DNA of 44,389 nt from Myxococcota bacterium (GCA_023150805.1 JAKLKF010000059.1:1-44389), one strand, 5' to 3'. Numbered from the stretch's first letter, positions 16,227 to 28,788 are shown. Notes: a model not told the origin generated them from the sequence alone. Translations and numbers: made by a program.

Positions 16227-18952
16227 TTCCGCATGCCGGCGGCGATGCCGTTGACCGTCACGACGAGCGCCTCGACCAGCGCTGCGGGTTCGTCGTGGCC
16301 CTCGGCCCGGGCGGCGCGCATGCGGCGGAGCAGGTCGGCCTGGAGCAGGTTGAGCGGGTCGACGTAGGGGTTGCGGACGGCGATCGAGCGCTGGAGGACC
16401 GGGTTGTCCTCGAGCAGCTCCCGGTGCCCCAGCGCGGCCCGCACCTGCTGCCGGGCCTCGACCAGCCGGGCCCGCAGGCCCGCGCCGAGGGGGTGGAGCT
16501 CGGGCGGGACCAGCAGGGCCTCGTAGCGGGCGGCGATCGGGGGCTCGGCCTTGGCCAGGACCATCTCGGCCAGCGACAGGGCGCTGTGCAGGAAGGGCCA
16601 GCGTCGGGCCACGTCGTCGAGGAGGGCGGGGTGGGCCTGCCGGGCCCAGGCCAGGGCCGCCTCGGTGCCCAGCCAGGCGGGCAGCACCAGGCGCACCTGG
16701 GTCCAGGCGAAGACCCACGGGATGGCCCGCAGGCTCTCGATGCCGCCCCCCTGGCCGGGGCGCCGGGCCGGGCGGCTCCCGATGTTGAGGACCCCCAGCT
16801 CGGGCTCGGGGGTGGCCGTGCGGAAGTAGCGGACGAAGTCCGGGTCGTCGCGGACGACGGCGCGGTAGGCCGCACAGGCCCGCGCGGCCAGCTCGTCCAT
16901 CAGGGCCCGCCACTCGGGCGGAGGGGGTGCCGGCGGCAGGAGGGATGCCTCCAGCACGGCCGTCGTGTAGAGCTCGAGGTTGCGCACCGCCAGCTCGGGC
17001 AGGCCGAACTTGGCCTGGATCATCTCGCCCTGCTCGGTCACCCGCAGGCGCAGGTCGATGCTGCCCGGCGGCTGGGCCCGGATCGCCTGGTGGGTCGGCC
17101 CGCCGCCCCGGCCCACGCTGCCCCCACGTCCATGGAAGAGGGTCAGAGTGACCCCGGCCTGGTCGCAGGCGGCGACCAGGTCCTCCTGCGCCCGGTAGAG
17201 CGCCCACGAGGCGGCCAGGCGGCCGGCGTCCTTGGCCGAGTCCGAGTAGCCGAGCATCACCTCGACCTGGTCGCCGTGGACCTCGGAGACGACCCGGCGC
17301 CAGGCGGGCAGGGCCAGGAGGGCCCGGACGGTGGCCCCCGCCCGGTCGAGGTCGTCGAGGGTCTCGAACAGGGGGACGACCCGCTGCGGTGGGGCCGGTG
17401 GCGCCCCCTCGGGGCGGAAGGCCCGCCCCGCCTCGCGCTGGAGGAGGGCCACGGCCAGGACGTCGCTGGGCGCCTCGGCCATCGAGATCACGTAGGCGCC
17501 GAGCGCCCCCTCGACCTGGCGGGCCGCCACGGCGAAGGTCCCGAGCACGTCCCTGACCGACGGATCGACCGGGGCCTCCGTCGTCCACAGCTCGGGGGGG
17601 ACCAGGGGCCGACGGCTCTCCAGCTCGGCCGCCAGGAAGGTGACCCGGGCCTCTTCTCCCCACTCGGCGTAGCTGCCCAGGCCCAGGTGGCGGGTGATCG
17701 CGTCGAGGGCGCGGGTGTGCCGGGTGCTCTCCTGGCGCAGGTCCAGGCGGAGCAGGTGCAGGCCGAAGGCGGCGTGGCGCCACAGCAGGTCCCGCAGCCG
17801 ACCCTCGGCCACGACCCGGAGCCCGGTGGCGCACAGGCTGTCCCAGCACAGCTCCAGGGGCCCGCGCAGCTCGCTCTCCAGGCGCAGGGGCAGGCCGGGG
17901 GGCGGCGGTCGGCCGTCGAGCTCGGCCTCGACCACGGCGATGGTCGCCCGCAGCCGGTCGCGCAGGCCCCGGAGGACCTCGCGATAGGGCTCGCGGACCT
18001 CGACCCCGGGCCGCACGGCGCGGGCCGCCGCCCACAGGGCCTCGGTCGCCGCGGACATCGACAGCTCGCCGCGCAGGGCCTCGACCTGGTGCAGGTAGAG
18101 GGTGGCGGCCATCCAGCGGCCCAGGCGCACGACGCGGGCGGTCGTCTCGGGGTGGACGTTGGGGTTGCCGTCCCGGTCTCCCCCCATCCACGAGGCGAAG
18201 CGGACGGGCGCGACGTCCAGGGGCAGGCCCTGGCCGGTGTGGGCGAGCAGGCCCCGATCCAGCTCGCGGAGGAAGGCGGGCAGCGCGTCCCAGATCGACT
18301 GCTCGATGGCGACCAGGCCGCCCCGGGCTTCGTCCTCGGGGGTGGGCCGCTCGTGCTGGACCTCGTCGGTGGCCCAGCTCGCCACGATCTCGCGGCGCAG
18401 GGCCTCGATGCAGGCCCGCTCCTCGTCGGGCCCCCGCGCCCGGTCCCGGTCCGCCAGCAGGTCGGCGATCCGGCGGTGCTTCTGGAGCAGGCTGCGGCGC
18501 ACGACCTCGGTCGGGTGGGCGGTGAGCACGAGCTCGATCCGCAGCGCGCAGACCGCCCGGTGCAGGTCGCCGGGCTGGATGCCGGCGGCCCGCAGGCTGC
18601 CCAGGCTCTCTCGCAGGCTGCCCCGCTGGGGCGGGGCCTCGGGGGAAGCGGCGTGGTCCCGGCGGCGACGGATCCGGTGGTGCTGCTCGGCGATGTTGGC
18701 CAGGGCCAGGAAGTGGGCGAAGGCGCGCCCGACCTCGACGGCCTGGGGCAGGTCGAGGGCCGCGAGGGCCTGGTCCAGGCCGGCCCCGGCCCCGGCGTCG
18801 CCGGCGCGGGCCTGCTTCGACAGGGCCCGGACGCGCTCGACGGCGGCGAGGAGGTCGGGCCCGCCCTGCTCGCTGAGCGTCTGGCCGAGCAGCTCGCCGA
18901 GCAGGCGGACGTCGGCCCGCAGGGGTGCGTGGGGGTCGGGGGGAGCGGTCAT
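16217..18952 (-). CDS. ppc: Phosphoenolpyruvate carboxylase
   Basis: The 911-residue cytoplasmic enzyme carboxylates PEP to oxaloacetate with bicarbonate, refilling the TCA cycle. All signature regions are present: VLTAHPTEVVRRSLLQKH with catalytic His146, WMGGDRDGNPNVHPETT, VMLGYSDSAKDAGR with the active-site Lys, FHGRGGSVGRGGGP (the mobile catalytic loop), RVTEQGEMIQAKFG, PWVFAWTQVRLVLPAWLG, and the invariant C-terminus ending MRNTG. Length fits the bacterial family (about 880-930). ATG at 18952 begins directly before the conserved N-terminal helix. The stop codon is inside a 13-bp tandem repeat but the protein end is normal. It is monocistronic or followed only by the small membrane protein gene. 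Confidence 0.96.
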   Translation of the reverse strand: MTAPPDPHAPLRADVRLLGELLGQTLSEQGGPDLLAAVERVRALSKQARAGDAGAGAGLDQALAALDLPQAVEVGRAFAHFLALANIAEQHHRIRRRRDHAASPEAPPQRGSLRESLGSLRAAGIQPGDLHRAVCALRIELVLTAHPTEVVRRSLLQKHRRIADLLADRDRARGPDEERACIEALRREIVASWATDEVQHERPTPEDEARGGLVAIEQSIWDALPAFLRELDRGLLAHTGQGLPLDVAPVRFASWMGGDRDGNPNVHPETTARVVRLGRWMAATLYLHQVEALRGELSMSAATEALWAAARAVRPGVEVREPYREVLRGLRDRLRATIAVVEAELDGRPPPPGLPLRLESELRGPLELCWDSLCATGLRVVAEGRLRDLLWRHAAFGLHLLRLDLRQESTRHTRALDAITRHLGLGSYAEWGEEARVTFLAAELESRRPLVPPELWTTEAPVDPSVRDVLGTFAVAARQVEGALGAYVISMAEAPSDVLAVALLQREAGRAFRPEGAPPAPPQRVVPLFETLDDLDRAGATVRALLALPAWRRVVSEVHGDQVEVMLGYSDSAKDAGRLAASWALYRAQEDLVAACDQAGVTLTLFHGRGGSVGRGGGPTHQAIRAQPPGSIDLRLRVTEQGEMIQAKFGLPELAVRNLELYTTAVLEASLLPPAPPPPEWRALMDELAARACAAYRAVVRDDPDFVRYFRTATPEPELGVLNIGSRPARRPGQGGGIESLRAIPWVFAWTQVRLVLPAWLGTEAALAWARQAHPALLDDVARRWPFLHSALSLAEMVLAKAEPPIAARYEALLVPPELHPLGAGLRARLVEARQQVRAALGHRELLEDNPVLQRSIAVRNPYVDPLNLLQADLLRRMRAARAEGHDEPAALVEALVVTVNGIAAGMRNTG

Positions 18953-18995
18953 GCTGCAACGGTAACCACGGGAGCCGGCGGGACCCGCACCAAGC

Positions 18996-19757
18996 TCAGC
19001 GCAGGCTGACCTTGCGGCCGCGGGCCAGGACCCTGCCGTGGGGATCGAGGAGCACCTGGCTCGGCTTGGAGGGCAGGCGGAAGTGCCCGATGCCGTCGAC
19101 CACCTCCACCCGGAGCTCCTGCTTGCCCTCGCCCGTCACGGCCACGACGGGGACCTCGAGGGTGCCGAAGGGCACGTCGCAGCGCACCGTGCGACCGAGG
19201 ACCTAGGGGCCGTACTCGTAGGCGGCGTCGTGCCAGGCCGCCGTGCCGACGGCGTCGTGCCAGGCCGCCGTGCCGACGGCGTCGCGGAGGGCCACTCCGC
19301 GCCTTGCGGCGGGTCCGTCCTCCCACCGCTCCCGCCAGCCCTGCGGGGGGTCCGTGCAGCGCTCCTGGCCGAAGGCCGCGCCCAGGAAGAGGCCAGGTGA
19401 TCAGGCCCGCGGACGAGGTCCAGGTGAAGTATGGCAGGGACGAGGCATCGCCGAACACGAAGCCCTGGGAGACAGAGGTCGAGAGCGGTCTCTCGCCGTG
19501 GGCGAGGGCGCGCCGCTCGTCGGCCGGCCGCCCGCCCCGCATCAAGCCGGGAAGGACAGCGCGAGCGCGCCCGGGCCGACGAAGCCGACCCCGATCGTCC
19601 GTCCATCCTGGACGACCGGGAGGACCACGGCCGCGCCGACCTGGACAGAGAGCGGGCCCTGGTCGAAGCGCGCTTCCGCCAGGCGGCGGGCCCCGGCGGG
19701 ATCCAGGGTCGGTGGCGCGGCCCAGGCGAAACGGGCGAGGACGAGGAGCAGGAGCAT
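18996..19757 (-). pseudogene. Fragmented exported M1-peptidase-like gene
   Basis: Coding traces lie on one strand but in broken frames. At 19757-19542 an ATG starts a signal peptide (MLLLLVLARFAWAAP) and a beta domain (LSVQVGAAVVLPVVQDG, IGVGFVGPGALALSFPA) resembling the N-terminus of bacterial M1-like aminopeptidases, then stops. At about 19540-19410 another frame reads ALAHGERPLSTSVSQGFVFG. At about 19391-19203 the first frame resumes (LFLGAAFGQERCTDPPQGW to AAYEYGP) to a TAG at 19203-19205. After the TAG the same frame reads VLGRTVRCDVPF and ends at 18996 with FRLPSKPSQVLLDPHGRVL, like an M1 C-terminal strand. The M1 zinc site (HExxH) is absent and about two thirds of a normal protein is missing. 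The family call is tentative. Confidence 0.45.
19227..19280. repeat. Perfect 27-bp tandem duplication
   Basis: A 27-bp unit (19227-19253) is repeated without change at 19254-19280. In the surviving minus-strand frame it duplicates nine residues (AWHDAVGTA), so it is a recent in-frame slippage within an already broken gene. Confidence 0.9.
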
Positions 19758-19994
19758 CTGGGAGTGCAACTGCGCGTCGGCCGGCGGCGTGAACGGTGTC
19801 GGGTCCGCACGGGAGTCCCCAGCGCCCCCGATGGTGAGCCGTCCCCCTCCCCTCCTCCACGTAGGGGTGGGATGTGGGAATGATGCCTGTTGTTGGTGGG
19901 TGTGCCCGGATTCTGTGCCCAGAAGCCCGAGCGTGTCGCACATCGAATCTGGACAGCGGTGCTGTCCGAGTTCCAGGGTCGAAGGCCAACTCGC

Positions 19995-20017
19995 TCGTCC
20001 AACAGGCTGTTGGACGA
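19995..20017 (-). terminator. Long perfect inverted repeat after yhcG
   Basis: Arms TCGTCCAACAG and CTGTTGGACGA pair perfectly over 11 bp around a single G. The repeat begins 6 bp past the yhcG stop. There is no T-run, so it could be a hairpin terminator or a protein-binding or element-end sequence. A second hairpin, GGACAGC-GGT-GCTGTCC, lies at 19951-19967. The remaining gap, 19758-19950, shows nothing recognisable. Confidence 0.4.
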
Positions 20018-20023
20018 CTCGCT

Positions 20024-21062
20024 CTACTCCTCGCCCCCGGCGAGCTCCGCCTCAATCTCCTCCACCGTTGGCAGGCTCCCCTTGAAGTCGTCAGGGAGCT
20101 GGCGCACCAGCTCGGTCTCCCAGCTCGCCACGCCGATCGGCTTCCGGATGTCGCGCAACGCGTACTCGACCTTGACCCGGTCCTTGTCTGGATCGCGGAC
20201 CAGCAGCAGGCCGATGCTCGGGTTGTCGGTGGGGTGCCGCAGCATGTCATCCACCGCGGAGAGGTAGAAGTTGATCTTTCCGGCGAAAGCCGGGTCGAAG
20301 GGCACCGCCTTCAGCTCGATCACCACGAAGCAGCGCAGGCGCAGGTGGTAGAAGAGCAGGTCGATGTAGAAGTCCTCATCGCCCACCTGGATGCGGTGCT
20401 ACCGCCCGATGAAGGCGAAGCCGGAGCCCAGCTCCAAGAGGAAGCGCTGGATGTGGTCGACCAGCGCCTCTTCCACCTCGCGCTCGCGCCTGGGGTCCGC
20501 CGTGCCGAGGAAGTCGAAGAGGTACGGGTCCTTGAAGACCTGGGCGGCCATGTCCGAGTCGGGCTCAGGGAGCACCGCCGCAAAGTTCGTCACGGCCCGG
20601 CCTTGGCGGAGGTGGAGACGGTTGTCGAGGTGAAGCGTGAGCATCGGGCGCGACCAGCCCTGCTCCAGCGCCTTCCGCGGCGTACCAGAGGCGCGTGTCC
20701 GGGTCGTCGAGCTTGTCGAGGAGGACCATGTTGTGGGTCCAGGGAATTTGTGCAGCAGCCTGCTGCACAAACTCCCGGTCGGGCCACGCCGCCGCAAAGG
20801 CACGCATGTATCGCAGGTTTCGCACAGACAGCCCGCGCATGTCCGGGAAGGCCCGGCGGAGGTCCGCGGACAGCCGCTCGATCACCTTGGCCCCCCATCC
20901 CTCGGCATCCTGCCGCTCGCCGATGGCCCGGCCGATGTCCCAGTACAGCAGGACCATCGCGGCGTTGGCCGCCATGACCGCGCGTACGCGCTCCTGGGCG
21001 ATCCTCGACTTCAATGCGTCCAGCAGGCCCGGGTAGTCATCCGGCAGCAGCTTCTTCGACAT
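20024..21062 (-). pseudogene. yhcG: Broken YhcG-family (DUF1016) PD-(D/E)XK nuclease
   Basis: Across three segments the whole family protein of about 345 residues can be read. The N-terminal DUF1016 helical domain (YWDIGRAIGERQ, WGAKVIERLSADLRRAFP, SVRNLRYMRAFAAAWP, IPWTHNMVLLDKL) runs to WYA near 20680, where one extra base shifts the frame. The next segment begins in the new frame at KALEQGWSRPMLTLHLDNRL and runs to GFAFIGR, where a TAG at 20399-20401 replaces the usual Gln. In the same frame it continues with the nuclease core (DFYIDLLFYHLRLRCFVVIELK) to the natural end. These proteins occur in mobile elements and defence or restriction loci. ATG 21062 lies 14 bp after the recombinase gene. 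Confidence 0.88.
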
Positions 21063-21076
21063 CGGCTCCGCCTCGC

Positions 21077-21721
21077 TCAGCTCCCCGTCCCCGTAGCCGA
21101 CGCTGTCTCCCACGGCCCCTCGATCACCTCCCCCCTGGACGGGAAGTGTCCGAGTCCGGCCGCGACCACCGCCCGGCGCCGGTCCTCGTCGGAGACCTGC
21201 CTGTAGTAGCGGAGCATCACCTCCACGCTGTGGCCTGTCAGGCTTGCAGCCGTGGCGACATCGACGCCCCCACGAGCCATGCGGTCGACCACGAGGCGGC
21301 GGAGGCCGTGCGGGGTGAAGACGGGGACGTCCGCGGCCTTGCAGGCCCGCCGAAGCCGGTCGCGCACGACCTGGGACGCCGACTTTGGCGGCAGGTCCAG
21401 GGCGTAGGGCGCGAGGTCGCAGACCTCCGACACCCGTGCCCCGGTCTCCGCGAGCTACCGCACGGCGTGGCCCGCATCACCTTCCAGCCGGGAGCGCACC
21501 TCGGCCACCTCGCCGACGGTGGGCGTCCGGTGGTCGACCACGAAGGCGCTGCCGTCGACCTGGACCTGCACCCGCGGGAGCAGCCGGGTCGGGGCATGGT
21601 TGCGCTCCCGGCCCCAGCGCCAGGTCATGGACAGGGTCTTGTGCCCCTGGACCCCGGGCCGGCGCGCGGCGCCCTCCCGAAGCCGGTCGTCGCGAAGGCG
21701 CTCCCGCGGATCCCGGTCCAC
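21077..21721 (-). pseudogene. Broken tyrosine recombinase/integrase
   Basis: The C-terminal catalytic domain is clear: TGARVSEVCDLAPYALDL with the first catalytic Arg, then TPHGLRRLVVDRMAR (HxLR), TAASLTGHSVEVMLRYYRQ (GH and nucleophilic Tyr) and DRRRAVVAAGLG. A TAG at 21455-21457 interrupts the frame just before LAETGAR; upstream in the same frame is part of the core-binding and early catalytic region (KTLSMTWRWGRERNHAP, TPTVGEVAEVRSRL). No full N-terminal SAM-like domain is found before about 21721, so the 5' end is probably lost too. No att site or tRNA gene was found. It is followed at once by the yhcG remnant, so the pair looks like a decayed mobile cassette. Confidence 0.8.
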
Positions 21722-21814
21722 CCGGCGAGGAGAATCCTGCCCTCCCCCGGCCGGGCACGCCCCAACGAGGGGGGGCCGTCGGGCTGCGTGCCGGCGTCGC
21801 CGCCCCCGGATCGC

Positions 21815-22129
21815 TCAGGCTGGGACCCAGGGCGGGAGCCACCACAACACCGCGTTTGCCACCGCCACGAGCGCCGCGACCGCGGCGAGCCCCTTCAGCA
21901 CCCGGTGGGCGCGGCGGAGGACGAAGGCCAGCGGCAGCATCCACAGGAGCTGGGTGAGCGCCGGCCAGGCGAGCAGCGTGTCGAGCAGCTCGGTGTCGAT
22001 GTCGACGCCACGGTCGGAGAACACCAGGAGGACCCCACCGAGGAGCACCCCGAAGACCAGGTGGGCAGGCTGGCCGAGCAGGCCAAGGAGCACACCGGTG
22101 CCGACGGCGTTGGAGACGGCGACCGCCAC
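21815..22129 (-). CDS. Small multi-pass membrane protein, function unknown
   Basis: The 104-residue protein is almost entirely hydrophobic, with about four membrane segments (AVGTGVLLGLLGQ, LVFGVLLGGVLLVFS, ALTQLLWMLPLAFVL, GLAAVAALVAVANAVLWWL) and one short Asp-rich loop (DRGVDIDTELLD). The GTG start at 22129 has GGGGAG directly upstream, and the gene begins 5 bp after the sulfatase-like gene's stop, so they are probably co-transcribed. No family is recognised. Confidence 0.65.
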   Translation of the reverse strand: MAVAVSNAVGTGVLLGLLGQPAHLVFGVLLGGVLLVFSDRGVDIDTELLDTLLAWPALTQLLWMLPLAFVLRRAHRVLKGLAAVAALVAVANAVLWWLPPWVPA

Positions 22130-22134
22130 CTCCC

Positions 22135-23952
22135 CTACTCCACGTACCCCAAGGCCCGGAGCATATCGAGCTCCTCTTCCTTGTCCTTGTCGGTCTTCTG
22201 GATGACCTGGCGCGTCTGCAGCACCTCCTGGCCGGGCATCAGGGTGCTGTTGCGCCACTTGGTGGCGGCCTTGCGCAGGGCCTCGATCCAGGCACCGCCC
22301 GCCTCGGCCACCGAGGCCTGCTCACCGGGGTCGGCCTCCAGGTCGTAGGCGCGCAGCAGCGAGGTGTTCTCTCGGTTCTCGACGATCTTGTACTGGCCGT
22401 CGGTGGTGAAGGCGACCATGCTGTCGCGCTCGACGACGGCGGTCAGGCCGGGGGCGGCGGTGAACAGGCTCAGCCCCTGCCAGCCCTTGGGCTGCTTCTT
22501 CTCCAGGTCGAGCCAGTCCAGCACGGTGGGGGCGATGTCGATGGTGCGGCCGACGCGATCGGACACGCGCTTGGGGGACTGTCCAGGTGCGCGGACGATG
22601 AGCGGCACGTGGGAGAGGCCCTCGTACACGTAGGAGCCGTGGCCCAGCACGTTGTGCTCGCCCAGCAGCTCGCCGTGGTCGGCGGTCAGCACGACGATGG
22701 TGTCGTCGGCGTGGCCGGCCTTCTCCAGGGCGGCGAGCACCTGGCCGACATAGCGGTCGGCGTCGAAGACGGCGGCGGTGTAGACCTGCTTGAACAGTGC
22801 GTTGTACTCCTCCTGCGGCATCTTCTGGGCCTCACCCTCCCAGTAGCGGAAGCCGCCCTCGGGCACCTGGACGGAGATGCCGGCGGCCTTCTGGGCGGCG
22901 CCGGTGGGGCGCAGGGGGATGTGCGGCGTCATCAGGTGCACGTAGAGGAAGTTGGGTGCGCCGTCGCCGCCCCACAGGTTGATGTCGTCCGTGGCGCGCT
23001 TGACGACCTCCTCGTCGTTGCCGTGGCGCCAGGTCAGGAAGCCCCGGTTGACGCCGATGCCGGTCTTGAGCAGGCCGTTGGCGTAGTAGGCGCTGGTGAC
23101 GTAGCCCTGGCCGCGCAGCACCTCGGCCAGGGTGGGCACCTCGGTGCCCATGGCGGTGTACTCGCCGGCGGCGACCTTGTCGAAGGTGCTGTTCCAGCCG
23201 TGGCTGCGGGCGTGCTGGCTGGTGAAGAAGGAGATCGTGCTGGGCACCGTCCAGGTGTACTGGGTCCAGGCGTGCTCGTAGGTGAGCGCCGACGCGGCAA
23301 AGGCGTCGATCTGCGGGCTGACGGGCAGGCTGTTGCCGTAGGTCCCCAGCGCGTCGGCCCGCAGGGTGTCGACCAGGATCCACAGCACGTTCTTGCCGGC
23401 GGTGGCGCCGGGGCCGCCCGCCGCGGCCGTCGCGGTGGTGCTCATCGCCACCAGGGCCAGGTCCTGGAACCAGGCGCTGCCGGCCTCGACGTTGACCAGC
23501 TCCCCACAGAGGCGAGCCTTGACCGCGCCCTCGGGCACGACGATGGCCTGGGTGAAGTCCACCCAGTCGTTGTCCCCCCGCTTGAAGACCAGCTCGGGCT
23601 GGTACTTCTCGCCCTTGATGCGCTGGTCGGCGCCGTCGAAGTAGTAGACCTTGACCCGCGCGCCGTTCCAGCCCTGGGGCCCGCTGACGCCCTGGGTCTT
23701 GAAGCGCCCCTCGACCAGGACGCGGCCCTGGACGGCCTGGAGCTGGTCGGTGCAGATGGCGACGGTCTTGGCGCCCGCGGCGTCCAGCCGGGCCGTGCCG
23801 TCCTCCAGCCGCACCAGGCTGCCGGCGGCCGTGCCGGGCATGGCGCGCATGCCCTTGCCCACGCCGTTGGTGCCAGGCTCGGTGAAGGGGTTGGCCGCGA
23901 GGGCCGGCGCGCTGGCCAGCAGGGCCAGCAGGGCGGTCGACAGGAGGCGCAT
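22135..23952 (-). CDS. Exported sulfatase-like hydrolase with Thr at the nucleophile position
   Basis: The 605-residue protein has a signal peptide (LLSTALLALLASAPALA), an N-terminal beta domain (about residues 45-170, carbohydrate-binding-like: VLVEGRFKTQG, WNGARVKVYYFDG, WFQDLALV) and an alkaline-phosphatase-superfamily catalytic domain from about 187. Metal-site motifs are present: NVLWILVDTLRAD, TADHGELLGEH, GHGSYVYEGLSHVPLIV. At the sulfatase CxPSR site it reads WTVPSTIS (Thr235), so there is no Cys or Ser to become formylglycine; Thr nucleophiles occur in phosphodiesterase- and phosphotransferase-type members. The C-terminal helix ends MLRALGYVE, common in this group. The substrate is unknown. 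A possible -10 (TAGATT) lies about 60 bp upstream. Confidence 0.87.
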   Translation of the reverse strand: MRLLSTALLALLASAPALAANPFTEPGTNGVGKGMRAMPGTAAGSLVRLEDGTARLDAAGAKTVAICTDQLQAVQGRVLVEGRFKTQGVSGPQGWNGARVKVYYFDGADQRIKGEKYQPELVFKRGDNDWVDFTQAIVVPEGAVKARLCGELVNVEAGSAWFQDLALVAMSTTATAAAGGPGATAGKNVLWILVDTLRADALGTYGNSLPVSPQIDAFAASALTYEHAWTQYTWTVPSTISFFTSQHARSHGWNSTFDKVAAGEYTAMGTEVPTLAEVLRGQGYVTSAYYANGLLKTGIGVNRGFLTWRHGNDEEVVKRATDDINLWGGDGAPNFLYVHLMTPHIPLRPTGAAQKAAGISVQVPEGGFRYWEGEAQKMPQEEYNALFKQVYTAAVFDADRYVGQVLAALEKAGHADDTIVVLTADHGELLGEHNVLGHGSYVYEGLSHVPLIVRAPGQSPKRVSDRVGRTIDIAPTVLDWLDLEKKQPKGWQGLSLFTAAPGLTAVVERDSMVAFTTDGQYKIVENRENTSLLRAYDLEADPGEQASVAEAGGAWIEALRKAATKWRNSTLMPGQEVLQTRQVIQKTDKDKEEELDMLRALGYVE

Positions 23953-24092
23953 CGATGCTCCGAAGGTGGCCGGCCCCGGGCGAGGGGCCTGGCGGATCGG
24001 CCCAATCTACCCGGGCGCGGGCCCGGGGCGACAGGGCCACGCCCACGGTGGCCGCATCCGACGCGGCGGATCACGCAGAGCGACGAGCCGGT

Positions 24093-24479
24093 TCAGTGCT
24101 GGGCGGCGACGTGGGCCTGGTAGGCCGCGGCGTCCATCAGGCTGCCCAGCTCCCCGGCGTCGGAGACCTTGATCTTGAAGAGCCAGCCCGCCCCGTAGGG
24201 GTCCTTGTTGACCTGCTCCTCGTCGCCGTCGAGACCCTCGTTCACCTCGACCACCTGGCCCGAGACGGGGGCGTAGATGTCCGAGACGGTCTTGGTGGAC
24301 TCGACCTCGGCCACGCTGTCGCCCCGGGCGACGTCGGCGCCGACCTCGGGCATGTCGACGAAGACGACGTCGCCGAGCTGGTCCTGGGCGAAGAAGGTGA
24401 TGCCGACGGTGGCGATGTCACCGTCGATGCGCACCCACTCGTGGGAGGCGGCGTACTTCAGGTCGGAGGGGAAGGACAT
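24093..24479 (-). CDS. gcvH: Glycine cleavage system H protein
   Basis: The 128-residue lipoyl carrier protein shuttles the aminomethyl arm between GcvP, GcvT and the lipoamide dehydrogenase. It shows the standard order [36 protein letters not shown] and the lipoylation motif [17 protein letters not shown] with Lys63, then [10 protein letters not shown]. Length is typical. ATG at 24479 precedes the conserved N-terminus. It lies 42 bp after gcvT on the same strand, so both are probably one operon. No lipoate ligase or lpd gene is in the window. Confidence 0.95.
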   Translation of the reverse strand: MSFPSDLKYAASHEWVRIDGDIATVGITFFAQDQLGDVVFVDMPEVGADVARGDSVAEVESTKTVSDIYAPVSGQVVEVNEGLDGDEEQVNKDPYGAGWLFKIKVSDAGELGSLMDAAAYQAHVAAQH

Positions 24480-24521
24480 GGCGGGCTCCACAGGTGGAGG
24501 GAGGGGGGTGCGGGAGATGGG

Positions 24522-25640
<1,119 letters not shown>

Positions 25641-25691
25641 GGGGGCGCTCCGGCGGGAGGGGGCGCCCGCTGTAACCCTCTGCCCCGCCCC

Positions 25692-25720
25692 TTGGCCCGG
25701 CCCTCGGCCCCGGCTAAGCC
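25692..25720 (+). promoter_or_regulatory. Sigma-70-type promoter for gcvP
   Basis: TTGGCC at 25692-25697, 17 bp, then TAAGCC at 25715-25720, ending 30 bp before the gcvP ATG. It lies in the 110-bp region shared with divergent gcvT. No glycine riboswitch fold is apparent there. Confidence 0.45.
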
Positions 25721-25750
25721 TGCCGCCCCTCCTGCCCCGTGGAGCCCGTC

Positions 25751-28597
<2,847 letters not shown>

Positions 28598-28620
28598 GAC
28601 GCCGAACGGAGGCGGCGCAG

Positions 28621-28788
28621 GCCCGCGCCTGCCGGCGCTCGCGGCTCAAGCCCGCGCCTGCCGGCGCCCGTGTCCCCTACCCTCGCGCCTGCCGGCGCCC
28701 GCGGCTCAAGCCCGCGCCTGCCGGCGCTCGTGTCCCCTACCCTCGCGCCTGCCGGCGCTCGCGGCTCAAGCCCGCGCCTGCCGGCGCT
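28621..28788. repeat. 60-bp tandem repeat array built from hairpin-forming GCGCCTGCCGGCGC
   Basis: Three 60-bp units start at 28621, 28681 and 28741; the third diverges at about 28789. Each holds two copies of a 14-bp hairpin core, GCGCC-TGCC-GGCGC, at 28625, 28654, 28685, 28714, 28745 and 28774 (alternating spacing 29 and 31), with two alternating spacers (CGGCTCAAGCCC and TGTCCCCTACCCTC; the second T is C/T variable at the arm edge). The array fills the gap between convergent gcvP and folD and supplies the last codons of folD. It resembles a REP-type element. Confidence 0.9.

Noticed and set aside
16178..19009. A long open frame on the plus strand opposite ppc (943 codons)
   Set aside because: It is the antisense image of ppc, low in complexity with no domain, while ppc on the minus strand has every family motif.
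19254..19280. CTGGCACGACGCCG on the minus strand as a sigma-54 promoter
   Set aside because: The -12 GC is not at the right distance and the sequence is duplicated coding DNA inside a pseudogene.
19203..21457. Reassigned or read-through TAG codons across the remnant region
   Set aside because: ppc, gcvP, a LysR gene and the first lipoprotein gene end properly at TAG, and yhcG also has a frameshift, so decay is the better explanation.
25641..25750. Glycine riboswitch between gcvT and gcvP
   Set aside because: The region is only 110 bp, is taken up by two promoters, and shows none of the conserved tandem-aptamer pieces by eye.
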